Origin: Blasia pusilla
Lineage: Eukaryota > Marchantiophyta > Marchantiopsida > Blasiales
Direction: 5' to 3'
DNA length: 64,000 nt
Assembly: GCA_050084515.1 (NCBI GenBank)
Contig: CM114275.1
Span: 18,600,001-18,664,000, forward strand
Positions 45,841-57,081 of the stretch are shown in pieces. Every line of letters begins with the position of its first letter. Position 1 is the stretch's first letter. Position numbers and translations under genes: made by a program. The notes beneath the pieces were generated by a model that ran no database searches, was not told where the DNA came from, and was given only the letters and a program-made list of their open reading frames with translations.

Positions 45841-46884
45841 GATAGCGCTGAACTTGCATCACTAAACCTAATCCTCCCAACAACATGGGCGCATGAAATT
45901 ATTTCCTCAAGATGAAATGAGAACCGGATCAGATCAACGTTTGAGGCTTCAGTTTTGAGTTCTGTGAGCGGTGCTGTGCAAGTTGATGTCCCTCTCAAAA
46001 GTGCTATGAGATGTGGGCATTTCTCTCCAAGCAGATTTCATGTTGTTGTCCTCGCCTCTACGGTCCATTGATAGCTAGTCGTACTTGAGGGGATATTTCA
46101 TTAAGCACCTCTGATCTGAAGGTCGTGATTTCTCATTTGTACCTATCAGTTGAAGAAGGAGGGGGGAATTCCAAGTAATCCGAGGTAAGGAAGCGCAAAT
46201 TCTCACTCATCCTCAATCTCTCTTTCTCAGTCTCTCTCAAGGCTACGACACGAAAATACACACCAAGTAAGAAATTGTTCATTGTCATGTTCCCCAACTC
46301 CCTATGCGCATGATTGCTAGGGGGCTGGGAAAGCATAGACTCCAATTTAGGATCTAGAGGAGACTCATGGTCATAAGTACTCGTTGACTGCAGGGCTTTG
46401 TAGTTGAGGACAGTGATTAACCTCATACTCTCGTCAAGAGTTTCTTACTTAGTTTATGCTGAATGTTCAAAGATTTTATAGCACCCTCGTTTCCTACTAT
46501 TTTTGAGCAATTTCAGAACTCTCTGAGATTTGAAAGTAGGTTGTTATTCATGGTTGCAGGAGCCACCAGAAACCTAAGAGTGACAAAGATGTCCACTCAT
46601 CTTGTTGTCCGATGTGCATGTACAGAACGGAGTGTCCTCCTAGCCCTAGATATGACTCTAGCCCACTCTGCCTGTGGTCTCCTGCCAACATTCATAACAC
46701 ACACATAGAGAGCATATGTTGATATTGCTAAGCTAAGCTAGTAGCAAGAGCTAGGATTGCCTTAATCTGGGCATCAGCCACTGTTGAAACCAGCCACTCA
46801 ACTTTCTCCAATAGGCCTAGCCTGCTCTAAGGCTCACACCCTAGCCAAGGTTGCATGTGGACAAATTCCGTATCCGTGGACTTA
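45841..46884. other. Unassigned, no gene seen
   Basis: No recognisable coding region; minus frames at 45732-45998 and 46133-46426 lack motifs. Confidence 0.4.
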
Positions 46885-47351
46885 TGTCCGTCCTATGGAA
46901 GGACTTATCCGTATAGGCCCCACCTTTCCCTTCTTTCTCATTTCCCTTATTTGCCTTCGTGCTCCATATTCCCTCATTTCTTCCTCCCTCCTCACTCATT
47001 GCTTCTCTCATCCTTGACTTAACTTCCACGATGGACTAAAAGTGTGGGCCCCACCTCTTGGAACCCATGTCCGTGAACATGTCCTGCCTTGTCCATCCAT
47101 GTCCGTCCTAAGGAAGGACTTGTTGGTTTTTATGCAACCATGGCCCTAGTCCGCCCTACCCCCCGCACAACTTGCGCGCGGGCTTCAGGGCCCGTGCCCT
47201 AGCCCGCGAGAGAGCTCGCGTCGCAACTATGGCCTGCACCCTTCATCCAAGCTTGCACGGTCGACCTAGTTGCCAAAAAAACCTGTGCTTGCAACTGGTT
47301 TTCCATATCCCTGGTCATGTCCAGACATGTCCATCCTATGGAAGGACTTGT
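46885..47351. repeat. Three diverged copies of a TGTCCGTCCTATGGAAGGACTT block
   Basis: Copies at about 46885, 47099 and 47327, spacing 214 and 228 bp, each near further 'CATGTCC' words. The block is itself partly palindromic (GTCC...GGAC). Looks like an old tandem duplication. Confidence 0.55.
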
Positions 47352-47419
47352 TCGTTTCAGTACTACCTTGGAAATCTTCTACCTCTTAAACTCCAACTCA
47401 AATCTCCTTGCTCTAACTA

Positions 47420-47760
47420 AAAACTTATTTCTTCTTCACCCTCTTCTCTTCTAATGCATGAAGAATTTCTATAGAGGTTTTCCTATCGCCCCAATACAAT
47501 ATAGAAAATTTTAAAATAAGCTTAATTGATGGAATAGGATCCTCACAAAAAAACATCATGCATGGAGAATAAAATTTTACAATGAGGGAATGATTGGACA
47601 ATGTTCTCCTTCTCAATTATAATATAGCGTATGTGTAAACAACTCTAATCCTAAACCTATCCATAGTCTCTAGTTATACTAATTATGATAAATTAAACCT
47701 AGTTTAGGTAATAGGGCTTAATTAAATAACCATGTTTAAATTTTCCTAAAATAACTTTAA
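47420..47760 (-). mobile_element. Copia LTR fragment, relative of 27330-27700
   Basis: Shares ordered blocks with the earlier fragment: TTCCTATCGCC.., ATAGAAAATTT, ACAAAATTTTGCAATGAG-like text, and CCTTCTCAATTATA. The primer site is mutated (CCCCAATACAATATAG). No coding part remains. Confidence 0.55.
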
Positions 47761-49640
47761 TTATTTGAACACTAAATTTAGCATATTGTATATCCAATTA
47801 GCTTAAATATAAGTTAAACTCATTGTTATAGGTATCCCATATATTATACTCACCTTACTTTTATGTATGAACCAACATGATCTCCCTCTATGCATGCATC
47901 CTAAGTCATGTTATGATGTTATCTACCCTAAGATTTTGTTTAGAAGCCGCTATAAAATATAAGGCATTTATTTCCTACTTTAATCTCTAAAAATTCTTAA
48001 ATCCTTGTTCTACATCTTGCATATATCTAGAATATATAATTCACTAGAAGAAATAAGAAAATGTATGGCTGATATATGTCACGTCTTTTATAGTGGAATG
48101 ACAAGTTTCCACACGACGCTTTATAAGAGATTAGAGGCGGAGTATAGTAGGTAATGGATGACTTGCTAAGGCGTAGGATAACCTACCATAATAGATTTCC
48201 TTTTCTTGTAGATCCATTTGGAGTGAGGAACTTACTATTCCGAGTAAGTTCCCCAATTATGTGAGCTTTGAATTTCTATTTGTTGAAGTGGATCTTGACC
48301 CACTATTGTAGGTTTAGGGTCAATTGGTGATTTTGGTGCAAAAGTCACCAAGGGGAAGACTTTGCAGAAGATCTTAAAGAGGACCAAAAGGAAGACTTTG
48401 GGAAAGACTTTGAGGAGGACCAAAGGGAGGATTTGGGGAGAGAGAATATATCTCAAGGAGAGTAAGCTTGGAGAATTCATTCTCTCCTTGTTGAACCTCT
48501 TTAGCATGAGGCGGAAGAGCTATAATGCTCCTTGCCTTGTGAGTAGCCCCATCCTCATACCATGAGAGTGGGTTTGGTTTGCCAAGAGAGAGAGAGAGTG
48601 AGTGTCCATGAGAGCCATGCGCTCTTTGTGTGTTTTGTGAGATTTTTCATACAAGACAAATTGGTTTGCCTCCATAATCGTATTCGATAAATGATTGAGT
48701 TAGGCTAGCATTTGTGTGTGTTGGTTAGTGACAACAATGAAAATTTTGTAGCAATGTGTATACGCACGACATATGACTTATGGAGTTAAAAGTCCAATCG
48801 TACACCATGCAATGAATTAAGTCATTTTTTGGTGTTGATGTGGAACTAAGATTTATGGAATGAGATCCTTAATTTTTGACTTAATGACATGTCATCATGC
48901 CACATGTGAAAAAAACCATAAAAGCGATAGTGACATATAATACTTGTCATGTCAACATATGATGCGATAATAGGATTAGTAGAATAACTAGGATTGTGAT
49001 ATGTGTTATTCAACAAGAGAAGGTAGAGGATAATTTCATAAACATGATTGGAGATGGAACTCTACGACTTAGTCATAAAATAACATCTAGTCAAACATAT
49101 CTTTTTTTTCCCCAAAATGACTTAAGATGGTCAGATGTATGAAATGACTACATATTACTATTGTTGGTAGTGTGACTATTTCATATGGTTTTGTGTCTCT
49201 TTAGTATGATTATGGTAGCTACATATTATTTTAAAGGGATAATATTTTTTAAATATGACTACTTTAGAGGAAAAAAACTCAATTTATTTTTAACATAAGT
49301 AGGTTAAATAGATATTACTATTTTAAAATTATTTATTAAGTATTTATGTGTTACAAACCAATTTGAAACCTCCAAAATCACTTTGTGCACTTCAACCTCT
49401 GCTCAAGTAACATCAGGTCTTATTTGAAAGCTTAGGTAACATCGGATCTTTACTCATTCAACAAAATGTTACAAGCAATTGAGGCTTTAGCTATTGCTGA
49501 GCTTATCAGATTTATTCACATAGATTTCATTTACACATGCAATAGCTATTGTTTAGCTTATAATCTTTATTGACGATATTTCATTTATACATGCAACAAA
49601 ATGATACCAACCAAGCTTAAGCTATAGTTGAGCTTTTGAG
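47761..49640. other. AT-rich DNA with a CACTA-like end at 48043
   Basis: CACTAGAAGAAATAAG at 48043 resembles the CACTA end at 27865, and the following region has AGTCATA and TGACATGTCA words near 48880-49220, like the other subterminal regions. No partner end and no transposase were found. The rest is AT-rich and non-coding. The Lys/Arg-rich frames at 48235-48565 come from a KTLGKTLRRT-type repeat. Confidence 0.4.
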
Positions 49641-50960
49641 CTGTAACACTATGTGTGTCTTCAAGCTCTACTATGTTTGAGGTCTACTCTTAATGTTGCT
49701 ATTGATCTAATCCTGCATTTCAGGTTCTCGGCATAGTGATTGGCAGCTCCCATTGCCGAGCCTGCTCTTTTAACGGCTCCAACTCCTGATTCGGCTCCTT
49801 CGGCACCTCCCATTGCTCTTTCGGCTCCTCTAGCAGCTCCCATTGTTGATTCGGTTTCTTCAACATCTTCTCCCACTGTGGTGGAAAATAGATCAAAGCT
49901 ACAAAAACAACCAAGATGGCAACAAAAATAACAACAAAGAAGCCACCCAGGAAAGGGAAAGTGTAACCTAGATGACCTCATCAAAAAATAATTTTGAGAA
50001 GAACCTTCAGCAAGGTCTCAACAATGAGTTCACGCCTTTACAGATGTCAGAAACCTCGACCTAAACCCGCAACACATCCCAAGCTTCTTACACATGGCCA
50101 TGAACCCTACACCCTTTCATCTTGACGATTAACAAGGTAGAAGCATGCCATCTGCGGCTTAACACAAAGTAGTGGGATAGCAAAAACTTGACAACTCGAC
50201 CAACAACAGCTGCCCGATTAGAAATGTTGATAAATGAAGCACATGACTGATTAGAAATCGGCTCAAATTCCCGCATAGGAAGCATTCAGTGAATCAAGGC
50301 TCGAGTCCTAATCGACTATATAGGAAGCAGCGAAGAAAAGACCAATGAACAAGGCAGACCTTGTAGTCATCATGAAATACAAACAGGGAGAGGTAATGAG
50401 CAGCAAAAAACAGGGTGCGAATGAGCAAAATGTTGCACAAGCTGAGCACATGAAGAGCTAAAAGCAAGTATAAACAATCCACGGTCTTGAAAGCGTAGAG
50501 GAGAGGTCAGAGTCGGAGCACAGTCGAGGGAGGAGCAGAGAGGATACGTCTGATCATTCCTAGGATGAGATTCCTCAAGCACTCGAGTGGAGTAACCTCA
50601 AAATCATGTGTGGTTGTAACAACATTGAGCAGAGAAAGCTGGAATGGGTACAACTCTTGCTTCTGTATAAGAAGCGAGCTCCATCGGATAGGAGCGTTTA
50701 GCAAGTGCGAGCCTTGAGGAAGAGGAGGAAGAGCGTCGTTCAGAGAGGAGAGGAGAGTGTTGTGCAAAGAGGGGAGCGGAAGGAGAGCCTAGCACAGCAA
50801 CGTGGTTGAGCGGAGAGGAGAGCAGAGGGCCGCCCACGAGCGTGCCCAAAGGCTTGAAAAGAATGTGCGGGGCTGCGGGAAAAGGGTTAGGGGGGGGAAG
50901 GGAAGTGGGACGGAGACACCTAGGAACGGCGGAGACCGCGCCTAGGTGGCCTCCGCCATT
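49641..50960. other. Unassigned region with Ala/Pro/Ser-rich repeat
   Basis: At 49740-49870 the plus strand carries a short internal repeat (GCTCCCATTG / CGGCTCCT) that reads as Ala-Pro-Ser-rich protein. It is preceded by TTTCAG at 49716-49721 and may be an exon remnant. The part from 50500 to 50960 is GA-rich on the plus strand and leads into the small Helitron. Confidence 0.35.
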
Positions 50961-50966
50961 TGATGT

Positions 50967-51589
50967 AGATCTAATGGCCACTTACATCTGGCCGTTGGAT
51001 CTAGCCTTGATTATAATCTGTGGCGGCGGCCGTTAGGGGGGGTACTAGGGTAAGGATAGGTTTGGGCTTCCAAACCTGGCCTTAAAAAATACATATAAAA
51101 ATTTCTTTTTTAAATTTTTTTCTTCCTTTTTTTTTTCCTTTTTCATGTGTTTTTTCTTTCAATTCATTTCTTTTCTCTTCCCATTTAACTTACCAACTCT
51201 CATTTTCTTAACTTCTTCAAATTTTTTGGAATTTTTCCAGGAAATTATTTACTCTACTAAAATTTCTCCTCTACTTCTAATTTCCTTTTTTTTAATTCCC
51301 TCTAGGAAAAAAATTCCCCTCTACTTTTTCTCTTTTTTCCCTACGTTTTCCCATTAAGTTACACAATTCTCTTTTTGGTATTTTCTTTTTTTTATTTTGA
51401 AAATTTTAAGTAAAATTTTTGCGGTGTGTCATGCACATGGCCGAGTGCCGACGGGTTATTCCCAAACTTGGAGAGAAGACTGTTGGGTGTTATGTGTGCA
51501 CGATGATGCCTTTGATGATGTCGTTATACACTAACAAAAGCTCTTCAAACACTTTTTATTTCTCGCGCATCGCACGAACACCTTACTAG
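50967..51589 (+). mobile_element. Small non-autonomous Helitron related to the first
   Basis: Shares with the Helitron at 1-7541: a leader hairpin (50967-51002), a following pyrimidine-rich stretch, the start codon context (GGTGTGTCATGCACATGGCC at about 51424, against GGTGTGTAATGTAGATGGCG at 1172) with a decayed first exon, and the right end ACACCTTACTAG at 51578-51589 followed by T. All helicase and Rep coding DNA is deleted. The left end is not fixed; the start given is the conserved hairpin. Confidence 0.7.
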
Positions 51590-52089
51590 TAAAAGTATAA
51601 TGTTTAGTACTCAAATGCATGAAAGATCAACTCTATAATTTTGAATCTACATTTATAGATTTCCACTACATATAATTGAAACTAACTTACACCATAGACA
51701 ATATTTATAAATATGGAGAGTACAAACATAGCAAACTAAAACAAAAATTCAAGGAAATATGAAAAACTAGAATGGGTTTAATTTCTTATTTTCTCAACTC
51801 CAGGCTGAGATTTGACTTTATTTTCCTTTTTGAGTCTCACATAATCTATATCATTATTTGAGAGAGCCCCCTTTAGTTTCAAACACTTCTCCTCTTGATA
51901 TCTAGCCCTCTCAGCCAATAGGATCTCTCATTCTATTAGCCAATAAGATTGTTCGATATCTCAACCAATGAGATGATAAAAAATTATTAGAAAGATCCAC
52001 ACTTTTTTGGGGATTAGTTAAGTCATCACTCACGAGTATATTATAGTAATTAATTTAACTTACCCTGCATATTGCACGGGCGTTGCTAG
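51590..52089 (+). mobile_element. Right end of a third Helitron
   Basis: CCCTGCATATTGCACGGG (imperfect hairpin, 52063-52080), then CGTTGCTAG ending at 52089, followed by T. The smaller Helitron ends only 500 bp upstream, so one may be nested in the other. Between them lie three short words of the type CCAATAGGATCTCTC / CCAATAAGATTG / CCAATGAGATG (about 51917-51975). Left end unknown. Confidence 0.6.
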
Positions 52090-52430
52090 TATATAATATT
52101 TGCTATAACAAATGAAAAAAAGAATGCATGCATACTTGAGTATAAAAAAACCTTCATCTTTAGCACTTACCATTCTAGTATGGAAAACCATACTCGTCTA
52201 GCTCCCTCAACACCTCCTTTTAAGCATCGCTAATATCTATTAAATTATAACTTGATTATCTTCAATGCCAAGAAGGCATGTCCATTTGGTTGAAAGAGAG
52301 AAAACCTCGGGAATGTCACAATACATAAATTTTTGGGTAATTTTTCCCCTATTTAACCAAATTAACCCTCCCTTTCCTAATATTTTTTTTAATAGAAACC
52401 ACGTATATTACAAAAATTACGAATTGTTAC

Positions 52431-52457
52431 GGGTGGGCACTCTCCAAGTGCCCACCC
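52431..52457. other. Hairpin, 11-bp perfect stem
   Basis: GGGTGGGCACT, loop CTCCA, AGTGCCCACCC. Directly precedes the first copy of the duplicated segment below and may mark its edge. Confidence 0.8.
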
Positions 52458-53016
52458 AAATATTTAACTAAAAATGGTAAACCAAAAATATGATCTTGGA
52501 TTTTTAGTTATATTTTGGAGTAAAAAATAGCAAATTCAAGCCATCCAAGAGTGAAATTACATTACGAGGGCCAAGCCTACGAAGTTTCATTCAAATCTAG
52601 TTGTGGAAACAAATCTTGGTCCTAAATGAAGGAGAATAGTGAAAGGAACTAAGAGAATCCCCACTTCAAGCCCTCTTCTTCCACTATTTCTTTCCTTTAT
52701 TAACATTGATTTTTAGTCACAAACTCAAAAATCATGAAACTTTGTGAAATGATGTCCCCATGCTTTTGCAACGTAGAGAGAAATTTTTGTTTCTCCAAAT
52801 GCTCACCTAGAGATTGAATTAAAAATGGAAGATCACAAATATGATCTTGGATTTGTAATTACATCCTCGAGTCAATATTAGAAAATCCGAACCTTCCACA
52901 TGAGAGATTACATTATCAAGACCAAGCTAAGCCCCCCACGATCCCCTCCAATCTAATGGTGGAAACAAATTTTGGCCGGAGATGAAGAAGAAATGTAAAA
53001 TAATCCAAGTGAATCC
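52443..53016. repeat. Old tandem duplication, about 350-bp spacing
   Basis: Segments 52443-52670 and 52793-53016 align over most of their length: TCTCCAARTGC(C/T)CACC, ATATGATCTTGGATTT, AGTNAAATATTAG-like, GTGGAAACAAAT(C/T)TTGG, GAATCCC. Identity looks about 70%. Non-coding. Confidence 0.65.
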
Positions 53017-55560
53017 CAAGAAATGATCCTAAATATAACAACATTCCCTTGAAATCAAGTGGAGGAGGGCATCACCAGGAACAAGGCCATAATATACTTT
53101 CGACCAAAGTCTGAACTTTTTCCCCCAATTTTGGAGGGCATTGCTTACATCGACTTGATACTTTCAATTTTCCCCCTCCCTTATGTAAGATCGAAGAAAT
53201 TCCAAAAAATTACCCTTGGAAATTAAAAGTATCCTTAAGTTTGACGTACGTTGCTGTTGGCTTTTCCTTTAGTGACATTCCCTAAGAGAAAACATCAATT
53301 CTTCGACTAGTATGGCATACCCAAAAGGGTAGGGGTGTGAGTAGTAAAAAAGAAAGCTCTAGCTTAGTAGAGATATACAAGAAAGACTAGATGTATTTAC
53401 TCAATACATAGATATCAATATAGGCTATGAACGGCCTCATAGCCTATCTGAACTTTGTAGACCGGATGTAATTACATAGTAATTAAAATGCAAAATTACA
53501 ATGTTTCATACCCTAAGGTTTCGTTACATAAGAATGTGAAATATAAATATAATTCCTCACACTTCCTATGAACTTAAGAATAAGGATGTAAATATAAAGA
53601 CTATGAATGCCCAAGATACCTAAATATGAAACGTTTTGGTCATATATTCTTTGTACTTCAAATAGAAAATAACAAATATTACGATGTGGGGGCTCATTCT
53701 ACGTGCACTGTATACAATATGCACTTGTGGCCTAACCCTAACGCAATTAAACACATTAATTAATTATAGATCTACGAAAAGAAAATCTTAAAATACATGA
53801 ATTTTTTTTAAAGCTTAAAGAAATGCTTGTTTTATTCTTGATGACCAATACCATAGTCCTTAGAAATACCAAATGCATATGTTTAAGGCCTCTTAGTATT
53901 CTCAATCTAAGATACTAAGTTAATCATTTCAACAAGCATGTAAAAGGATTCTTTAGTAATTTTTTGGGTTATTTCCCACATCTCCTCTATACAATTATGG
54001 TTCAAGCATATCTTATCCTCTTGATTCCTCTGCAGTTTTTTTTCAAAATGATCTTTGATTACATCCATAACTTCACTCGACTTCTTCTCTACCTTCAAGA
54101 GTGGATTCAATTTAGTGCTTAAGCTTAATTCCATGCTATGTTTAAATCAAATGGCTGGATTTGTATTATTTAAAGTGTTTTCCCTAGTCATTTTCCAAAA
54201 TCTCTTAAACGACGTCTATATAATTAAACACAAGGCAAGTAAAATATATAAAATTTAATTTCTACAATTTAGCATGCAAAAAGTTGACATAGAACTAATA
54301 TAAATAGATTTTAGCTCAAAAATTGATGATAATGATAATGAAACTCTAACAGCTAATCACTTTTAAAAAATAACACCCTTTCCCTTCTTAATTTGGGGAA
54401 AAAGAAGTTAGCATTTCCTTTCCCAACCTTTCTCTCTCGATTAAGAAAAGAAAATCAATTTTTTTATTCTCTCTTTCTTTTTCAAAATAGAGTTTAAATT
54501 TCCCTCACAACCAAGTTTGAAAATTCAAAGTAATTCAGAAAATTTCATGAAGGATAATTCTCGTCTCATCATTCTCTTATTATTTTGTCTATTTTTTTCC
54601 TCCAAAATAGTACTCAAGTTTCCCTCCAAACTAAACTTAAAATTTAATTTTCTACCTTAATTTTTTATTTAATTTCCATTTTTGAAAATAATAATAGATA
54701 ATGAATATGAGAGATTGTACTCATTAAACTACGCATGTCATAACCTTGCAACTATAGACCCCGTATCTTGTATGGACAGTGATTAAGACAGAGAGAAAGA
54801 AAGAAAGAGTTAATGATATTTCATGAAGATTAAAAAAAATTATGAAATGAAAAATTCCTATAAAAAATATGATATGTTTAATTCAATATAAAATAAATTT
54901 TAACTTTTTTAAAAGAAACTTGAAACACTTCACCTTGAAGTTCATTTAGAACTTCTCAACAATAACTCACACAGATCATGAGACGTGATCTAACTAGGAC
55001 TAGGTCTCCTAATCATATTGAAATTCCCAATGAAGGTATCACTATTTCACTTCCTATCTATAATCTATGTACAAAGTTCGTAACGAGAGCTTCTCACACA
55101 TTGCTTGTTTCACGAGAGCATTCGATATTGATAGTGTGAAATTTTAGCAAACCTTACATGCAAACCTTATCTAGGTAGACCAAAAAAGTATGACAAAATC
55201 ATTCGATATGTTTTAAGGAATGCAATGGCGGTGGAGTGGGTAGAGCTTTTCTTAGTTTGTCCACTTAGACCATCAAATTCAATTTTGGTTCTTGCTATCC
55301 GTAATGTGTGAAACATTTTCTTGTTGTCCACTTGTCACGTGTCCAACATAAAAGTGTTTGCAAATCAAAAAGGCACTCTACCATAATAATATACATTTGG
55401 AACAAATCTCCCTTCCCACAAGATGATGAAATTACGATTCAAGGTGAGTTATTTAAACGATGATGAAATTAAGGTTCCAAAGTCGGTCGCTCACAATGAG
55501 TATCCATTTTGCTGTCCGACTACAAAATTCCGCAACCCATACTACTACCATGGGAGAGTA
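53017..55560. other. AT-rich intergenic DNA
   Basis: No gene, no clear transposon end. Homopolymer A/T runs and short chance frames only. Confidence 0.5.
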
Positions 55561-55564
55561 GAAA

Positions 55565-55705
55565 TGATGCATTTGATAAAAACGAGTGATGGAGAACCCA
55601 TCTGAAATACAAAAAAGGGAGAAGAAAAGATGCACTTCGATAAAAACGAGCGATGGAAAACCCATCGGAAATACAAAAGAGGGGGACTCAAAGTGTCAAA
55701 ACCCG
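55565..55705 (-). repeat. Two tandem LINE-3'-end-like repeats
   Basis: Minus strand, two units in tandem (55565-55620 and 55627-55702), each with a GATGGAAAACCCATC hairpin (GATGGAGAACCCATC in the first) followed by TAYAAAARAGGG. The second unit is about 93% identical, in inverted orientation, to 60886-60961. The text (TTTGTATTTCCGATGGGTTT on the coding side) resembles the 3' ends of plant L1-type LINEs, which is from memory and not proven here. Confidence 0.55.
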
Positions 55706-57081
55706 ATAGCACTACCATTTCCTGATTGTCTAAGTACACGTATCATTGAATGTCCGGTGATCTACCAAAATCATGACCTCGCCATTTAAGAAGAAACCAA
55801 TATGTTTCTCGTGTTGTACCAAAGTGAGTATCGTACCTCTTCACATTACTCCGCGATCTGCCTTGTGCCACTTTCATATGCTGCACTCTCATCGCCCCGA
55901 GGCATCGCCCGCACCGCCTCAGCGCAATTACCAGCTGTGACGGTAGCTCTGTCAGTGGTTTCTAATTGTTAAAGCCGAAAAACTAAAAGGTATTGATTGC
56001 AGGCGTCCTACCAGCTTTTTGTCATAATTTTTTTCCTTCTTGTTAAGGCCCGGTGCTAAGGGAATTCATTGCTGCTTCCTGAGCCGTCCCACGAGCACTG
56101 TAGGCTGTAAATCGAGTGTCATTAAACCTCACCCATCCAGTGGATGTACAATGCGCAACAACTGTAGAACTCATTCTGCAAGAAGCCTTTCACTGGTCCA
56201 AGATAGCGATGATCACGAGCCGGATCGCTTGCGGACACAAAAATCCAGATGGGTGGATAGAATCGCTCGAGTGTGTTTCTTCTCTGCTCCAGATCTTGAG
56301 GAGTACACCTACACGGTACCTTGAAACATCGTGGGGTTTCGCTGAATGAGGGGACGTGTGTTGCCCAGTCGTAAGATAAGTTCGAGTGAGTAAAAATGAT
56401 ACTTCTGTCTGAAATCAAAATCCAGTATCGATTTAGCTTTGATAGATTTCTTGGAGAATTGCGGGCAGAGTAATGTTCCGTGGTAGATATTCTTTCGCCC
56501 ATGAGAGGCTTCTGGTTATGCTGTATCGCTGCTACCGAGTTTTCCAGACCTCTGAGCTATGAAAGACTTGATGATGGTTTTCCAGTTTAGGATCTGATGT
56601 CGATTTGGTCCTCCTCTACAACTCCACTTCATAAGCCGATGCCAGTGACCACTTTAATCGTGCTAGAGAGCCCGAGTGAATGCCTCACAATCGTCACGAT
56701 ATTATTTAAGGGGGTGTGACGCAAACGGCACATTTCGCTGGGAAATACAACCTCCGAAAGAAGAGGCTTTGAACACTGGAACTTGGAAATGACTTGTGAG
56801 ATGGTATTACCCAGAGTATTTACAATCCACATCGCATTCGCAATGAAAGTGAAGGAACCTCTGCACAAGAGTCGGTAGATATATGTATGCCCTAACTCGA
56901 GAGCTGAAGACGTAGGGCGGTCTCAAGTGAGCCTGGTATAAGAGCTCGAACTAAGACGAAGTACTGAAGTGATGGTCTAGATTACTGGCAGTATTACATT
57001 GGGGCTGCCTCCTCTGTTAGATTTCTTAGTCAGGTGGTCTCGGCAGAGGAAAAATGAAGGCAAGGTGGATCCGCCACACCG
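55706..57081. other. Downstream flank of the GPAT gene
   Basis: Less AT-rich than the transposon areas. A coding-like plus frame at 56150-56324 (SRWVDRIARVCFFSAPDLEE) is unassigned and has no start, splice or domain support. The proximal part should contain the GPAT 3' UTR, but no clear AATAAA was identified. Confidence 0.35.
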
